Of a stretch of DNA of 32,760 nucleotides, positions 31,992 to 32,760 are shown piece after piece (the stretch's first letter is position 1; each line of letters starts with the position of its first letter). The stretch covers positions 1 through 32,760 of the forward strand of contig JAUIAG010000020.1 of NCBI GenBank assembly GCA_030425355.1. Direction: 5' to 3'. The stretch comes from Verrucomicrobiia bacterium. GTDB lineage: Bacteria > Verrucomicrobiota > Verrucomicrobiia > Limisphaerales > JAJOIW01. The notes beneath the pieces are model-generated. The model ran no database searches. It was given only the letters and a program-made list of their open reading frames with translations, and was not told where the DNA came from. Position numbers and translations under genes: made by a program.

Positions 31992-32760
31992 TTATTCGAT
32001 GACCTCGGAAACACGTCCGGCACCGATGGTGCGGCCGCCTTCACGGATGGCGAAGCGCTGACCTTTTTCCATAGCGATCGGAGCAATAACTTCAACGTCC
32101 ACGCTGACGTTGTCACCAGGCATAACCATCTCAGTCCCTTCGGGGAGAGTTACGGAGCCGGTCACGTCAGAAGTTCTGAAGTAGAACTGAGGACGGTAAT
32201 TGTTGAAGAACGGGGTGTGACGGCCACCTTCCTCCTTGCTGAGGACGTAGACTTCAGCCTTGAACTTGGTGTGGGGCTTGATGGATCCGGGGGCTGCGAG
32301 AACCATGCCGCGCTGCACGTCCTCCTTCTTGATACCGCGGAGAAGGATACCGACGTTTTCACCGGCAGAGGCTTTGTCGAGCAGTTTGCGGAACATTTCG
32401 ATGTCGGTGGCGGTGGTTTTGCGGGTGTCGCGGTAACCAACGATTTCCACTTCAGACATCTTGGTGAGTTCACCCCGTTCGACACGGCCTGTTACAACCG
32501 TTCCGCGACCTTCGATGTTGAACACGTCTTCGATGCACATCAGGAAAGGCTTGTCGATATCGCGCTGAGGGATTTCGACGTGCTGATCGAGTGCATTCAG
32601 CAGGTTCTGGATTGCCTCCTCACCTTCCGGCTTGTGAGCCAGAGCGGCAGTGGCGCTGCCACGGACAACCGGGCAGTCCTTGAATTCATATTTTTCGAGG
32701 ATCTCGGTGACTTCCATCTCGACGAGGTCGAGAAGTTCTTCGTCATCCACGAGGTCAACC
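31992..32760 (-). CDS. tuf: Elongation factor Tu, C-terminal portion (5' end outside window)
   Basis: [17 protein letters not shown]...[28 protein letters not shown]...[24 protein letters not shown]...[13 protein letters not shown]. Confidence 0.98.
   Translation of the reverse strand, partial: VDLVDDEELLDLVEMEVTEILEKYEFKDCPVVRGSATAALAHKPEGEEAIQNLLNALDQHVEIPQRDIDKPFLMCIEDVFNIEGRGTVVTGRVERGELTKMSEVEIVGYRDTRKTTATDIEMFRKLLDKASAGENVGILLRGIKKEDVQRGMVLAAPGSIKPHTKFKAEVYVLSKEEGGRHTPFFNNYRPQFYFRTSDVTGSVTLPEGTEMVMPGDNVSVDVEVIAPIAMEKGQRFAIREGGRTIGAGRVSEVIE

Overview
The window is an almost complete housekeeping translation/transcription superlocus, nearly all on the minus strand. In minus-strand transcriptional order it reads: tuf (partial) - tRNA-Trp(CCA) - tRNA-Ser(UGA) - secE - nusG - rplK - rplA - rplJ - rplL - rpoB - rpoC - ~1.1 kb gap - rpsL - rpsG - terminator - fusA - rpsJ - rplC - rplD - rplW - rplB - rpsS - rplV - rpsC - rplP - rpmC - rpsQ - rplN - rplX - rplE - rpsN - rpsH - rplF - rplR - rpsE - rplO - secY - map - rpmJ - rpsM - rpsK - rpsD - rpoA - rplQ - terminator. 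A convergent plus-strand fragment of an internalin-type leucine-rich-repeat protein occupies the left edge and has its own terminator. rpmJ (37 aa) is missing from the ORF track but readable at 4036..4149. rpmD (L30) is absent between rpsE and rplO, and adk and infA are absent from the secY-map-rpmJ segment. I see no mobile element, CRISPR, defence system or biosynthetic system, and no convincing undescribed system. The items most worth a second look are in the non-coding layer: an attenuator-like hairpin between rplL and rpoB that pairs fully only in the minus-strand RNA, a terminator splitting rpsG from fusA, the rpoC-rpsL non-coding island with a UP-element-like promoter, the rplK-rplA leader hairpin, and repeat and anti-SD-like sequence around the rplJ start. 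Unusual disordered extensions on r-proteins S11, S5 and L17, and a start motif shared by S11 and S17, also stand out. The organism cannot be fixed from the sequence; gene order and protein style would fit a PVC-type bacterium, but that is low-confidence.
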